From contig CANIZT010000003.1 of assembly GCA_947471905.1 (NCBI GenBank), forward strand, positions 1 through 44,008: 44,008 nucleotides of DNA. The letters run 5' to 3'. Below, piece after piece: positions 8,749 to 16,742 of this stretch (the first letter of the stretch is position 1; each line of letters opens with the position of its first letter). Both the position numbers and the translations under genes were made by a program. The stretch is from Verrucomicrobiaceae bacterium (GTDB lineage: Bacteria > Verrucomicrobiota > Verrucomicrobiia > Verrucomicrobiales > Verrucomicrobiaceae). The notes under the pieces are model-generated. The model worked only from the letters and a program-made list of their open reading frames with translations, did no database searches and was not told the DNA's origin.

Positions 8749-10266
8749 TCAATTCACCTTCTTTTTCCGCCGGTTTGGCTTCTTAGCATCTTCTGGCTCG
8801 TCAGCGGTCTTGGGGGTCATGCGTTTGATCAGATTCTCATCGGGACCGCCGCCAAATTGCTTCCAGTAGAGTTCCTTCATCGGATTCATTTTCGGTCCGA
8901 CGACATTTTCGTTCACGAGCAACGGCTGCACTTCGTCCCACCACTTGTCATAGGCGGTGCGCAGGGTCGCGACCACTTCGGGATGATCGGCGATGACGTT
9001 CTTGGTTTCGCCTGGGTCCGCCTTCAGATCGTAGAGTTCGGTGTTCTTGACCAGCGCGAAGCGGGCATTCTGGATTGCGCAGTTCCTGAATTTGGATTCA
9101 ACGGCTTGGCCCTTTCCCCAGCGCCCTACGTGGTGCACTAGCGTGCGGTCCGGCCAGTCGGCTTTCGGATTCGAGAGCAGTGGCAGCAGGCTGCGGCCTT
9201 CGACTTGCAGCTTCACTTCGTCAGACAAGGTCGCGCCGGTGAGTTCGGCGAGTGTGGGGAAGATGTCGAGGTGTGCGCTCAAAGCATCGCACTCCGCGCC
9301 AGCGGGGATCTTGCCACCAGGCCAGCGGAAGAAGGCGGTCGCGCGTGTGCCTCCTTGATAAGGTGTGCCTTTGCCGCCGTGCAGGCCAGCGTTAAAGATT
9401 TCCTTGCCTAAGGTGCCGCCGTTGTCGCCGGTGAAGTAGATGACCAGCGTGTTGTCCTCGATGCCCCACTCCTTGAGTTGTGCGAGCAGCTTGCCGAAGT
9501 TCGTGTCGATGTTTTCGATCATGCCGAGGAACTTGGCGGTGTCGTCTTTGACATCAGGCTTGCCGCGATACTGCTGATAATACTCTTCCGGCAACACATG
9601 GGGGCCGTGCGCGGCATTGAGCGGGATGTAGGCAAAGAAGGGCTTTTTCTCCGAACGCGCGCCGTCGATCCACTTGGTCGCCTGCGAAAAAAACAAGTCC
9701 GTGCAGTAGCCCTTGGTCTTCTCCCATTTGCCATTGTGCCAGAGCGCAGGGTCGATGTTCGTGTTGCCCGGCGCATCGCCGCAGGAGCCGGGATACGTCT
9801 GCCCGATGCCGCCACCGCCGTGGATATAGACTTCGTCAAAGCCACGGCTCTCGGGCCGATATGCCTCTTCATCGCCGAGATGCCACTTGCCGAAGATGCC
9901 CGTCGTGTAGCCGACAGATTTGAGCATCTGCGGCAGTGTGAAGGTCTTCAGGCTCATCCGCTCGCGTTCGAGAATGGTATGCGTCACACCATTCTTGAAT
10001 TCATGCCGTCCGCTCATCAGCGATGAACGACATGGCGAGCACGTCGGGCTCACATGAAACTGCGTGAACGCAAGGCTCTGCTTTTTGAACGCATCCACCG
10101 AGGGTGTGTGGATGACGGGATTGCCAAGACATGCGTAATCGCCGGTGCCAACATCATCGGGCATGACGAGGATGATGTTGGGTCGCTGTGTCTCCGCATG
10201 CGCGGAAGCGAGACTCATGGCGACGAACATGAGTCCGACCATGGATGTAAGAAAGGATGTCTTCAT
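8749..10266 (-). CDS. Secreted type I sulfatase
   Basis: A 505-residue sulfatase with a Sec signal peptide (about 1-25, cleavage after SAHA). The metal-binding start PNIILVMPDD is present. The formylglycine motif is C76-S-P-C-R, in which Cys76 would be oxidised to formylglycine, followed by SSLMSGR. The GKWHLGD segment further on supplies Lys and His active-site residues. Late features include YFTGDNGG and a C-terminal cap sub-domain. The last 20 residues are Lys/Arg-rich. It hydrolyses sulfate esters, probably on a polysaccharide, in the periplasm or outside. It follows another sulfatase gene by 18 nt in the same run. Sulfatase substrate classes cannot be assigned reliably by eye, so none is given. 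Confidence 0.92.
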   Translation of the reverse strand: MKTSFLTSMVGLMFVAMSLASAHAETQRPNIILVMPDDVGTGDYACLGNPVIHTPSVDAFKKQSLAFTQFHVSPTCSPCRSSLMSGRHEFKNGVTHTILERERMSLKTFTLPQMLKSVGYTTGIFGKWHLGDEEAYRPESRGFDEVYIHGGGGIGQTYPGSCGDAPGNTNIDPALWHNGKWEKTKGYCTDLFFSQATKWIDGARSEKKPFFAYIPLNAAHGPHVLPEEYYQQYRGKPDVKDDTAKFLGMIENIDTNFGKLLAQLKEWGIEDNTLVIYFTGDNGGTLGKEIFNAGLHGGKGTPYQGGTRATAFFRWPGGKIPAGAECDALSAHLDIFPTLAELTGATLSDEVKLQVEGRSLLPLLSNPKADWPDRTLVHHVGRWGKGQAVESKFRNCAIQNARFALVKNTELYDLKADPGETKNVIADHPEVVATLRTAYDKWWDEVQPLLVNENVVGPKMNPMKELYWKQFGGGPDENLIKRMTPKTADEPEDAKKPNRRKKKVN

Positions 10267-10284
10267 GGATGGATGGGCTGGTGT

Positions 10285-11853
10285 TTATTGTTGCAGGGAT
10301 TTCTTCGGTTCTTTTTTCTTTTTCCGCTCTTCTTTCTTGTTGGGCTTTGGTGTGGTCGATCCTTCCTCCTCACCGCCGCCATTGCCTTTGGTCAACTTCA
10401 GCAGCGGCTCCTTCGTTTCCCACGCCGATGTGCGATCGAACAACACAGGATACGGCTCATGCCCGTGACCCTTGATGACCTTTGCCTTCATGGCGGCGAT
10501 TTCGGCGTCGTAGGCGTTTCGCGCCGTCGCGAGCTGCGCGGCGAGTTGGGAATCACTGGCGACGTTGGCCATCTCGATGCGGTCTTGCGTGAGGTGAAAC
10601 AGCTCCTCGGTCGGCTTCATTTCTTTTCCGCCGTAATACCAGTAGATGTATTTCCATTCGGACGAGACGACCGCCATGGATTGTGCGGACTGCTGTCCCC
10701 AGAAGTTGAACAGTGGCATCCAGTCGCGCACTCGTCCGGCTGGATTGTTCAGCAATGGGAGCAGGCTCTTGCCATCAATGCCTTCGGGAGCCGGAACGCC
10801 TGAAAGCGCGAAGATGGTCGCAGCCATGTCCACATTGCCGGTGACGGCCTCGCTCACCTTGCCCGCGTGTTCTTTTGGCAGACGCGGATCAAAGATGATG
10901 AGCGGTGCCTTCGAGCCTTCTTCATACGGGATGACTTTGTCGCCGAAGCCGTGTGAGCCGCTGTTGTAGCCGTTGTCGGAGGTAAAAATGATCACCGTGT
11001 TTTGCGCGAGGCCCTCGCTTTGCAATCCCTCCCGAATCATGCCCACGGCGGCATCCACGCCGGTGATCAGGGCATAATACAGCTTCACATGGTGGTCATA
11101 ATCATTCACCCACTCGCGATAGCCCGTCGCCGCGCGGCTGGTGTGCACTTGCGGTGACAAATGCGTCCCATTCTCAACGCCGTAGTTGAGTGGACGCGTG
11201 AAGTTCGTCTTCGACTCATAGAGTTTCAGGTCGATGGGGTCGGGCGTGAAGGGCAGATGCGGTGCCTTGAAGCTGATGCTCATGCAAAACGGCTTCCCGC
11301 TCTGTTTTGCACTCTTCATGAAATCCTTCGCCCATGCTCCGTATGCACGCGAGCAATGCGGATATGCGTCGGCATACATCGCGATGCCTTTGTTCTGCGC
11401 TGTCTTGTAATTCGTCTGCCCCGGCCCACCGGCCCACACGTCGCACTCCTTTTCAAAGGCTTCGAACTTCTCGCCTTGAATGACGAAACCAATCTTCCCG
11501 GCGAACCCCGTGAAGTAGCCCGCTTGCCGCAGCTTAACTGGATATGACTCCGCAAAGATGCGCCGCTCCATGTCGCCGTGACTGAAATTGCAACCGTGCC
11601 GATACTCGTAAAGACCCGTCATCACACTGCTCCGGCTCGCCATGCAAATGGACGTCGTGTCGTAATGATTCGCAAAGCGCACGCCATCGTTCGCCAACTT
11701 GTCGAGATTCGGCGTGATGATGTCCTTGTTCCCATAGCATCCGAGCGCGCCGATGGTCTGGTCATCGGTCATGAGGTAGATGATGTTGGGGCGCGTCTCG
11801 GCAGCGGCGGCTGTGAGGAGCGAAGCGGCGATGAACGTGATCAGTATCTTCAT
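10285..11853 (-). CDS. Secreted type I sulfatase (C-x-A-x-R variant)
   Basis: A 522-residue sulfatase. The ATG at 11853 is preferred because it starts a clean signal peptide (MKILITFIAASLLTAAAA) and clears the preceding gene, which ends at 11877. The active-site motif is C70-M-A-S-R, a C-x-A-x-R version of the usual C-x-P-x-R, followed by SSVMTGLYEYRHG. Metal ligands are in LMTDDQ, and the substrate-side ITGVDAAVGM and FTSDNGYNSGSHG regions are present. The C-terminal 34 residues are a low-complexity Gly/Glu/Lys tail (NKKEERKKKKEPKK) that is not part of the fold. Its first 41 codons are nearly identical to the truncated remnant at 15079-15234, which points to a former second copy. Exact substrate unknown. 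Confidence 0.9.
   Translation of the reverse strand: MKILITFIAASLLTAAAAETRPNIIYLMTDDQTIGALGCYGNKDIITPNLDKLANDGVRFANHYDTTSICMASRSSVMTGLYEYRHGCNFSHGDMERRIFAESYPVKLRQAGYFTGFAGKIGFVIQGEKFEAFEKECDVWAGGPGQTNYKTAQNKGIAMYADAYPHCSRAYGAWAKDFMKSAKQSGKPFCMSISFKAPHLPFTPDPIDLKLYESKTNFTRPLNYGVENGTHLSPQVHTSRAATGYREWVNDYDHHVKLYYALITGVDAAVGMIREGLQSEGLAQNTVIIFTSDNGYNSGSHGFGDKVIPYEEGSKAPLIIFDPRLPKEHAGKVSEAVTGNVDMAATIFALSGVPAPEGIDGKSLLPLLNNPAGRVRDWMPLFNFWGQQSAQSMAVVSSEWKYIYWYYGGKEMKPTEELFHLTQDRIEMANVASDSQLAAQLATARNAYDAEIAAMKAKVIKGHGHEPYPVLFDRTSAWETKEPLLKLTKGNGGGEEEGSTTPKPNKKEERKKKKEPKKSLQQ
11741..11805 (-). repeat. Duplicated sulfatase 5' segment, copy 1 (in the intact gene)
   Basis: This 65-bp stretch of the intact sulfatase gene matches 15113-15177 with three mismatches, and the first 32 bp are identical. 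It codes for the start of the mature protein (ETRPNII-LMTDDQ-TIGALG). Identity at this level in DNA, rather than only in protein, indicates a recent duplication or gene conversion between the two loci. Confidence 0.8.
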
Positions 11854-11876
11854 GAGGTTGATGGGTTGAGTTGATG

Positions 11877-14078
11877 TTATTTGATCCAAACTGGCTGAGT
11901 GAAGGCACCGTTGGCGGCGATGTCCCAGACTTCGAAGCGTGCCCAGTTCATGCCGTTGAGTTTGACGGGTATTTCCAGTTCACATGAGCCAAAGGCAGAT
12001 GTTTCTCTCAAGTCGATCCGTTGACGGATGATTTCCCTGCAACGCCCCATGACGATTTCCGCGAAGGCTAGCGGGTAAGTCCATTCGAGCGACGTCTTGA
12101 GCATCAATGCACCATCACCCGGTGCTTGGATTGTCTGCCCACTTTCTTTGCCTCCGATGGTGAATTTGGGGATCAATACCTCGCCCGTGGTGACGAAAAA
12201 CTCGCCACGACGCAGCACATCGAGCACGGGTTGCCAGCCGTCGGCGAATTTCGGAGTCTCAGGGAGTTTGAGGTAGTTGATATTAGCGTGGCTGTAGAAC
12301 TCGAAGCCGGGCTCGAGTCTGAAGACATCTACTTCGCCGAGCACCTGCTTGTGCTGCCCCCAGGTATTCATATCGTCGAACAAATCCAGCACACGCCAGC
12401 CCAGCGTGCGGCGCGACAGATTGGCTGGCATGGATTTCCAGGCTGCGCCGAGGAACGAATCCGACTTGAAAAAATCTTCATCGCGATAGCCATCGGGGAA
12501 ATCGCGCGAGCCCTTGATGCGTGCGTGCGCGGTCCACATCAGCCCATGCTCGAGTTGCATCAGTTTGAGCACATCGTCTTTGCTGCCGACGTGATAGACC
12601 TTGCCTTGGCCGGGCAGTTCCTCGACGAACGGCTCGTCAGGAGCGCGGTTCAGCACCCAGTTCACCGGTTTGGGAAAGAAGCTGAGCCAATGGCCCCCGA
12701 GATGCACATTCGGCTCCTCGCCAGGAAGCACCAGCAGCTTCGTATCCGACAAACGTGCGCACTCGCTGTGCAATAGATCGAGGTGCTTCAAGCGCTCGGC
12801 TGTCCTCATTTTTGGTGTCGGTCCGCGATGAAACTCCGCGAGATGCGCGATGTCCACGCCGCTGTCCTTGAACAAACGCACGAACCCAGGATCTTCGAAA
12901 CTGGCGGGAATGCCCTGGGTCTTTTGCTGTTCTTGCTGCGCGAGATAATTGAGCGTGTGCTCGACATGGAAGTGGCTCGTGAACGTCCGATAGCCCGGGA
13001 TCGCCTTGAAACGATCACCATGGGTGAAGGCGGCGATCTCTCTCAGTGCCTGTGCACTGTCACCGGCACTCAGAAGATAAAAGACACCAAGCCGATGCTC
13101 CACTTTTGCTGGCGCATCGAACCAAGGCACGAATCTCTTATCACCATCCAGCGGCTGCCGAATGCCAAAGCCAGTTCCCTCATTCAGTCCGCGATAGCCG
13201 CGGCCATACCATGTGAACTTCAAGTTCTCCGCCTCGTCGAGCGGGTAGAGATACTGATGCGGCAGCGCAAACACGGCCAGCGAGCCTTTGCCTCCCTCTG
13301 CCACCATGGCGCGGAACTTCACCGCTTGCGATGTTGCCGTTGCCGCGTCTGCCAACGATGCGCGTTTCACCTCCACACCCAAGGGATCCATCCACGCGAA
13401 CGACTTCCAGTCCGGTGCCGCGCTGCTCAGGCCTGTATCATAGGTGATCGCACGCAACTCATCCTTCGTGCTGATCACTGTCTCCGCATGAATCAGTGGA
13501 CTGCCAGGATAAAAAGTGAGCTGAAAATCACCGCTGAACGATCCCGCCGTCACATGACCGATCCGCACGGTCAACCGATCTCCGCCAGCACTGATGACGT
13601 TCACACGATCCTTCACCAGCGTCACCAGATGCTCCGTACGGCGTCGCTTGTTCAGATGCTCAAAGAAACCCATGTTCCTAAACTGCGCCGCCACGATGGC
13701 CGGATCACGCTCGCCGATGGTGAGGATCGTCACCGGATCGAGTTGAGTCGCGATGCTTTGAAACGCCTGCCCGTTCGCTGCGACACCCACGGATTGAATC
13801 AAAGCATAATCCTCATGAAGATTCAGCAGCACCTCCGCTCGTGAAGTGGACGAGACCGGCCATTCCACACGCACGATGTCTTCTCCTTGTTGAGTGACTT
13901 TGACCGATGACTTGGACACTTCGGCATCCATGATCACCTCGGCAGCCCGCACGCACGTCAGGCTCACGCCAAGCAACAGCAAGCAGCGAAGCAGGACTGA
14001 TGCGCGTCTGCTGAGGTCCTTCACGACAGCCGTTCCATGCTGAGAAAGATCACTCATTGTTTTGAGGCGTGAGTTCAT
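11877..14078 (-). CDS. Exported PHP/CehA-like metal-dependent hydrolase
   Basis: A 733-residue protein. A long charged N-terminus precedes a hydrophobic export segment at about 27-45. Residues about 50-350 are beta-rich and not assignable. From about 365 the sequence looks like the PHP superfamily of the CehA/McbA type: an H-x-H pair in SHFHVEH (H369, H371, H374), VDIAHLAEFH (about 408-417), EEPNVHLGGHW (E454-H463), and H518 in LMWTAHAR. The C-terminal WARFEVWDIAANGAFTQPVWI ending is typical of these exported proteins. Such proteins are predicted metal-dependent phosphoesterases or hydrolases. The start ATG overlaps the stop of the cyclodeaminase-family gene by four bases (ATGA), indicating translational coupling. 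Substrate unknown; the family call is moderately sure. Confidence 0.65.
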   Translation of the reverse strand: MNSRLKTMSDLSQHGTAVVKDLSRRASVLLRCLLLLGVSLTCVRAAEVIMDAEVSKSSVKVTQQGEDIVRVEWPVSSTSRAEVLLNLHEDYALIQSVGVAANGQAFQSIATQLDPVTILTIGERDPAIVAAQFRNMGFFEHLNKRRRTEHLVTLVKDRVNVISAGGDRLTVRIGHVTAGSFSGDFQLTFYPGSPLIHAETVISTKDELRAITYDTGLSSAAPDWKSFAWMDPLGVEVKRASLADAATATSQAVKFRAMVAEGGKGSLAVFALPHQYLYPLDEAENLKFTWYGRGYRGLNEGTGFGIRQPLDGDKRFVPWFDAPAKVEHRLGVFYLLSAGDSAQALREIAAFTHGDRFKAIPGYRTFTSHFHVEHTLNYLAQQEQQKTQGIPASFEDPGFVRLFKDSGVDIAHLAEFHRGPTPKMRTAERLKHLDLLHSECARLSDTKLLVLPGEEPNVHLGGHWLSFFPKPVNWVLNRAPDEPFVEELPGQGKVYHVGSKDDVLKLMQLEHGLMWTAHARIKGSRDFPDGYRDEDFFKSDSFLGAAWKSMPANLSRRTLGWRVLDLFDDMNTWGQHKQVLGEVDVFRLEPGFEFYSHANINYLKLPETPKFADGWQPVLDVLRRGEFFVTTGEVLIPKFTIGGKESGQTIQAPGDGALMLKTSLEWTYPLAFAEIVMGRCREIIRQRIDLRETSAFGSCELEIPVKLNGMNWARFEVWDIAANGAFTQPVWIK

Positions 14079-15076
14079 GATCTTTCCTTGGGTTGAAGAT
14101 CCGTTCCGATTCCCATGGTTCTGGCGTTGCTCAGCGCGTGCACTGCCGCGCAGAGATCCTGAATGGCCACGCCGACGGACTTGAAGATGATGATTTCATC
14201 CGCTGAAACTCGGCCGGGATTCGTTCCGAGAACGATGGAACCCAGTTCGAGACGGAAGTGTGTCTCGTCAATCAGCCCGGCGCGAAGCGGTGCCAGCAAA
14301 TCGCCTGCTTCTTCCATCGCCGAGACGTGATGATCGACCACCATACGTGCTCGGCAGATCGTTGCCGAGGGAATCTCGACCATGTCGGGACGATAGGAGC
14401 CGACGGCGTTGATGTGCGCACCGCGTGGCACATCAGCATCCGCAAAAAGCGCAGTCGTGGACGAAGTCGCTGTGCAAATGACGTCGGCATCTTTGATTGC
14501 TTCAGCGGTCGAAGCCGAGCGCTCAACGGTGATGCCGAGCTGCTTGCTCATCTCATGAGCAAAGCGTTCGGCTGCCTCTGCATTGCGACCATAGACCCGC
14601 GCAAGTCGGATGCGGCGCACGCAACAGACCGCTTCGAGTTGAGCGCGCGCCTGCACACCTGTGCCAATTACCGCCAAGACACTGGCGTCAGTGCGCGCGA
14701 GGAGATCGGTCGCCAGGCCCGATGCCGCGCCGGTGCGAATGGCCGTGAGGCTCGCGCCATCCACCACCGCGAGTTGAGTGCCGGTGCTTCCATCAGCAAG
14801 GAGCACCGTGGATTGGATCGCCGGCAGGCCGCGTTGTGGATTGTCGAGAAACACCGTCGCCATCTTCAGCGAGAACATTTTCAGCGCAGCGGAGTGACAC
14901 GGCATGATCAGCGCCACGCCGTGCTCTCTCGGTGCATTGAGCCGCACCCTCGTCGGCAGCGTGACCTCGCCGCGCGACAGTTGCGCAAACGCATCGCGCA
15001 TCGCTTCGATCGCATCGCGCATTGGCAATACGCGGCGCACGTCTTCGGCGGACAGATGGAGAAGGGGCGCGTTCAT
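14075..15076 (-). CDS. Ornithine cyclodeaminase / mu-crystallin family enzyme
   Basis: A 333-residue cytosolic NAD(P)-dependent enzyme. I use the ATG at 15076; the frame extends to a TTG at 15097 that adds only MLKLRLN. The family features are EDVRRVLPMRDAIEAMRDAF near the N-terminus, GASLTAIRTGAASGLATDLLAR, the nucleotide-binding VIGTGVQARAQLEAV and the GRN-A-A-ERFAHEM segment. Members are ornithine cyclodeaminases, alanine dehydrogenases, or reductases of delta-1-pyrroline-2-carboxylate, the step after 3-hydroxyproline dehydration. The motifs visible do not separate these. Given the hydroxyproline genes at 34526-43726 the pyrroline-2-carboxylate reductase option is attractive but unproven. 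It is coupled by ATGA to the PHP-like gene and begins 2 nt after the sulfatase remnant. Confidence 0.85.
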   Translation of the reverse strand: MNAPLLHLSAEDVRRVLPMRDAIEAMRDAFAQLSRGEVTLPTRVRLNAPREHGVALIMPCHSAALKMFSLKMATVFLDNPQRGLPAIQSTVLLADGSTGTQLAVVDGASLTAIRTGAASGLATDLLARTDASVLAVIGTGVQARAQLEAVCCVRRIRLARVYGRNAEAAERFAHEMSKQLGITVERSASTAEAIKDADVICTATSSTTALFADADVPRGAHINAVGSYRPDMVEIPSATICRARMVVDHHVSAMEEAGDLLAPLRAGLIDETHFRLELGSIVLGTNPGRVSADEIIIFKSVGVAIQDLCAAVHALSNARTMGIGTDLQPKERS

Positions 15077-15078
15077 AT

Positions 15079-15234
15079 TCAGACGCAACTTGAGCAACCG
15101 GAGCCGCAGCAGCCGAGCGCGCCGATGGTCTGGTCATCGGTCATAAGGCAGATGATGTTGGGCCGCGTCTCGGCAGCAGCAACATGGGCCAACACCATGG
15201 CGCTGACGATCCAGAGGAGAGTTCGTGTCTTCAT
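15079..15234 (-). pseudogene. Truncated sulfatase remnant: signal peptide plus first strand, with a Cys-rich tail
   Basis: A 51-codon frame starts at ATG 15234. It encodes a signal peptide (MKTRTLLWIVSAMVLAHVAAA), then ETRPNIICLMTDDQ and TIGALGC, which is the start of a sulfatase and is almost the same as in the gene at 10285-11853. Right after ALGC the sulfatase similarity stops and the frame ends as C-G-S-G-C-S-S-C-V-stop, two bases before the cyclodeaminase-family ATG. All catalytic parts beyond the first metal-binding Asp pair are missing, including the formylglycine motif. The simplest reading is a deletion that joined the 5' end of a sulfatase gene to the last codons of another gene. 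It may still be translated as a small secreted peptide. Confidence 0.8.
15113..15177 (-). repeat. Duplicated sulfatase 5' segment, copy 2 (in the remnant)
   Basis: This copy matches 11741-11805 at 62 of 65 positions. Similarity drops at both ends: the signal-peptide codons differ, and the codons after ALGC are unrelated. Confidence 0.8.
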
Positions 15235-15255
15235 GTTCCTGTTCGTCGTTGTTGC

Positions 15256-16716
15256 TCAATCAAAGGACGCGTCCGCCGCCAGTGCCAGCTCACACTCGTG
15301 CTCGGCCGGCGATTTCACAGCGGCTGCTGACTTCTTGTCTTTCTTTTTCGGTTTGCCTTTGCTCTCACTGGCGATTGAGAGGTCGAAGTCATTTTTCTGC
15401 GCGACACCGGGTGTGCTTCGTCCTTTACCGATGTATCGCTGCATGAGCGCGGTGAGTTTCGAGGCGACTTCAGCGTTTGCCGCGAGCACATCCTTGGTCT
15501 CGCTCAAATCAGCCTCGATATTGAAAAGCTCTCGGCTGCCGTTCTTCTTGAAGATGAGCTTCCACGGCCCCTGACGAATCGCGAGGTCGCCAGCCGCCGA
15601 CTGATGCACGGTGGCCTCGCGCGTGCCGTTAATCGATGTGCCGAGCAGATCGGGGAGTAAGCTCACACTGTCCTCACCAGCGTTGTCGGGAATCTTTGCG
15701 CCGGTGATTTCAGCGGCGGTGGCCGTGAGGTCGTTGAGGCAGACGGTGTGATCATTCACCGAGCCGGGCTTCACCTTGCCGGGCCAGCGCACGACGAACG
15801 GCACGCGATGTCCGCCCTCATAGATGCTGCGTTTGGATTCGCGCAGCGGCGCATAGGCGCGGTGCTCAGCGCCATTGTCGCTAGTGGTGATGATGAGCGT
15901 ATTCTCGGCCAAATGATTGCGCTCTAGGGCTTCCATGATCTTTCCGAGGAAGGCATCGCCTTCGTAAAGCCAGTCGCCGTATTTGGGATCCTTCTTCACC
16001 ACATCCTCTGCGCCGCTCTTCCCGACATACTCTTCCGAGGGCACAATCGGCTCATGTGGGATGCCGAGCGGGTAGTAGAGAAAGAATGGCTCGCCTGCCT
16101 TTCGTTGATCGAGCCACTCCACCGCCTTTTTCGCCATGAGCTGCTGATTCTCTACCGGCTCCACATGAGCGACGACGTGATCCTGCTCGACGATGGTGCC
16201 GATGTTGCGCGCGTGCGTGAAGCCATAGAAGTAATCAAACCCCAGCGCATTCGGCCCGCCGGTCATCTTCGCGCCGATGGGCACTTCTTTTTCGTTTCCC
16301 GGTTTCCCATCCACCCAATCCATGCCGAGGTGCCACTTTCCAATGCACGCCGTCGTATAGCCCTGCGCCTTGAGCAGCGACGCCACCGTCGTGCGGCCCG
16401 GCGGAATGATCGGCTTCGAAAATGTCGTGAGCACTCCGAACTGCCCGAGACGCGACGGATAGCGCCCCGTGAGCACGCCGTAGCGCGTGGGCGTGCAAAC
16501 AGCAGCTGCCGTGTGCGCATTCGTGAAGCGCATGCCTTGGGTCGCGAGCTTATCGAGGTTCGGTGTACGCAGCGCGGACGATGGATTGTAGCTCTGCGGT
16601 TGGCCGTACCCGAGATCGTCGAAAAGAACGAAGATGATGTTGGGACGTTCGCTCGCCATTCCCGAGGCAACCGTGGCAAGCAACAGGGCGAGAATAAAAG
16701 ATGAGAATGATTTCAT
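15256..16716 (-). CDS. Secreted type I sulfatase
   Basis: A 486-residue arylsulfatase-like enzyme with a Sec signal peptide (about 1-21, MKSFSSFILALLLATVASGM). The metal-binding start is PNIIFVLFDDLGYG. The formylglycine motif is C74-T-P-T-R, followed by YGVLTGRYPSRLG. CIGKWHLGMDW follows near 125. The second metal site is in ITTSDNGAEHR. The ending contains a Lys-rich stretch (SKGKPKKKDKKS), as in two other sulfatases here. It begins 26 nt after the iduronate-sulfatase-like gene and ends 21 nt before the sulfatase remnant. It is complete, and the glycan it acts on cannot be told from the sequence. Confidence 0.92.
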   Translation of the reverse strand: MKSFSSFILALLLATVASGMASERPNIIFVLFDDLGYGQPQSYNPSSALRTPNLDKLATQGMRFTNAHTAAAVCTPTRYGVLTGRYPSRLGQFGVLTTFSKPIIPPGRTTVASLLKAQGYTTACIGKWHLGMDWVDGKPGNEKEVPIGAKMTGGPNALGFDYFYGFTHARNIGTIVEQDHVVAHVEPVENQQLMAKKAVEWLDQRKAGEPFFLYYPLGIPHEPIVPSEEYVGKSGAEDVVKKDPKYGDWLYEGDAFLGKIMEALERNHLAENTLIITTSDNGAEHRAYAPLRESKRSIYEGGHRVPFVVRWPGKVKPGSVNDHTVCLNDLTATAAEITGAKIPDNAGEDSVSLLPDLLGTSINGTREATVHQSAAGDLAIRQGPWKLIFKKNGSRELFNIEADLSETKDVLAANAEVASKLTALMQRYIGKGRSTPGVAQKNDFDLSIASESKGKPKKKDKKSAAAVKSPAEHECELALAADASFD

Positions 16717-16742
16717 GAAGATAGGTTTGTTGCGTGGTTTCG

